From CAZDXJ01 sp964509475 (lineage in GTDB: Bacteria; Pseudomonadota; Gammaproteobacteria; Methylococcales; Methylomonadaceae), in contig CAZDXJ010000001.1 of NCBI GenBank assembly GCA_964509475.1, positions 27,569 through 91,568 on the forward strand: 64,000 nucleotides of DNA, written 5' to 3'. The translations under genes were made by a program, and so were the position numbers. Shown here piece by piece: positions 63,757-64,000 of this stretch (within the stretch, counting starts at the first letter, position 1; each line of letters begins with the position of its first letter). The notes under the pieces were generated by a model. That model was not told where the DNA came from and did no database searches. It saw only the letters and a program-made list of their open reading frames with translations.

Positions 63757-64000
63757 GAATCTGTTTGGAAATTAGCCTCCAAAATCACGCATGACATGGT
63801 ATCCCACATTTAATGCGGCACCGGCTGATTTGCAATCCACACGTTCCGGCCGCCTATGATGGATGGCGCTGTCATTCACATGGGCCTGGTTTCGGCGATC
63901 CCTGTCGGGATGACGTTTATCAAGCTGTTTATTTGGCTGTAACGGCTCACCCGGTTGTGTTGTAGCCGGCGTAGGTCATTGATTTATCAGGACACGTGCA
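63757..64000. other. Non-coding end of the window
   Basis: I see no gene or RNA in this stretch. I looked for the RNase P RNA gene, which often follows rsmI in related genomes, and did not recognise its conserved regions. A short ATCCC..GGGAT inverted repeat near 63899 is the only structure noted. Confidence 0.5.

Noticed and set aside
63757..64000. RNase P RNA gene after rsmI
   Set aside because: The location would fit but I could not identify the conserved core sequences in the 244 bases present.

Overview
The window is a stretch of a gammaproteobacterial chromosome, most probably from a type I methanotroph (Methylococcales). The decisive evidence is a complete particulate methane monooxygenase operon, pmoCAB, at 11936-14887, in which every copper-binding residue I could place is conserved. 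Pilus, cell-envelope and housekeeping genes in typical gammaproteobacterial order support the assignment (pilMNOPQ-aroKB-hemE, glyQS-gmhB-acyltransferase, rsmI-lpoA-yraN-diaA). Species cannot be decided by eye.

Layout. 1-10787 carries the type IV pilus alignment complex (pilM to pilQ), then shikimate and heme genes, an anion transporter, a YjbQ protein, a secreted DUF411 protein and alanine dehydrogenase. A tRNA-Thr(CGT) and a small membrane-anchored protein precede pmoCAB, which has a recognisable sigma70-type promoter, a leader hairpin, an intergenic hairpin and a strong terminator. 15040-19313 holds glycyl-tRNA synthetase, gmhB and an acyltransferase. 19314-20837 is repeat-rich and non-coding apart from one small lipoprotein gene. 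20838-25079 is a minor-pilin operon (pilE-like, fimT/gspH-like, pilV, pilW, pilX). Instead of pilY1 it ends in a secreted Ser/Gly-repeat protein with two Cys/His modules. A 100-N assembly gap lies inside the repeats.

25152-41132 is the most unusual part. It is an accessory surface-glycan or glycolipid locus with genes on both strands: a radical SAM protein, two GT-C membrane glycosyltransferases, two GT2 and two GT4 enzymes, a flippase, a GNAT/FemAB-like acyltransferase, a CDP-alcohol phosphatidyltransferase with an altered catalytic motif, a NodB-like deacetylase, a sugar epimerase and a methyltransferase-like protein. A repeat-containing gap then leads to a TPR membrane protein, an HD-GYP protein, argJ, a thiolation-type operon (PP-loop, TusA, CDF transporter) and pilU with an unknown partner.

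51688-54421 carries three very small genes not captured by a normal length cutoff (57, 39 and 42 codons) around a rare HTTM-DCC fusion protein. The window closes with metH, a YqhA-family protein, a glutaredoxin-like protein and the diaA-yraN-lpoA/rsmI cell-envelope cluster.

The best candidates for something undescribed are the mixed-strand glycan locus with its Asp-to-His CDP-alcohol transferase, the pilin operon that lacks pilY1 and ends in a repeat protein beside a radical SAM enzyme, and the small-protein/HTTM-DCC cluster. Dispersed palindromic repeats border the lipoprotein gene and one end of the glycan locus.
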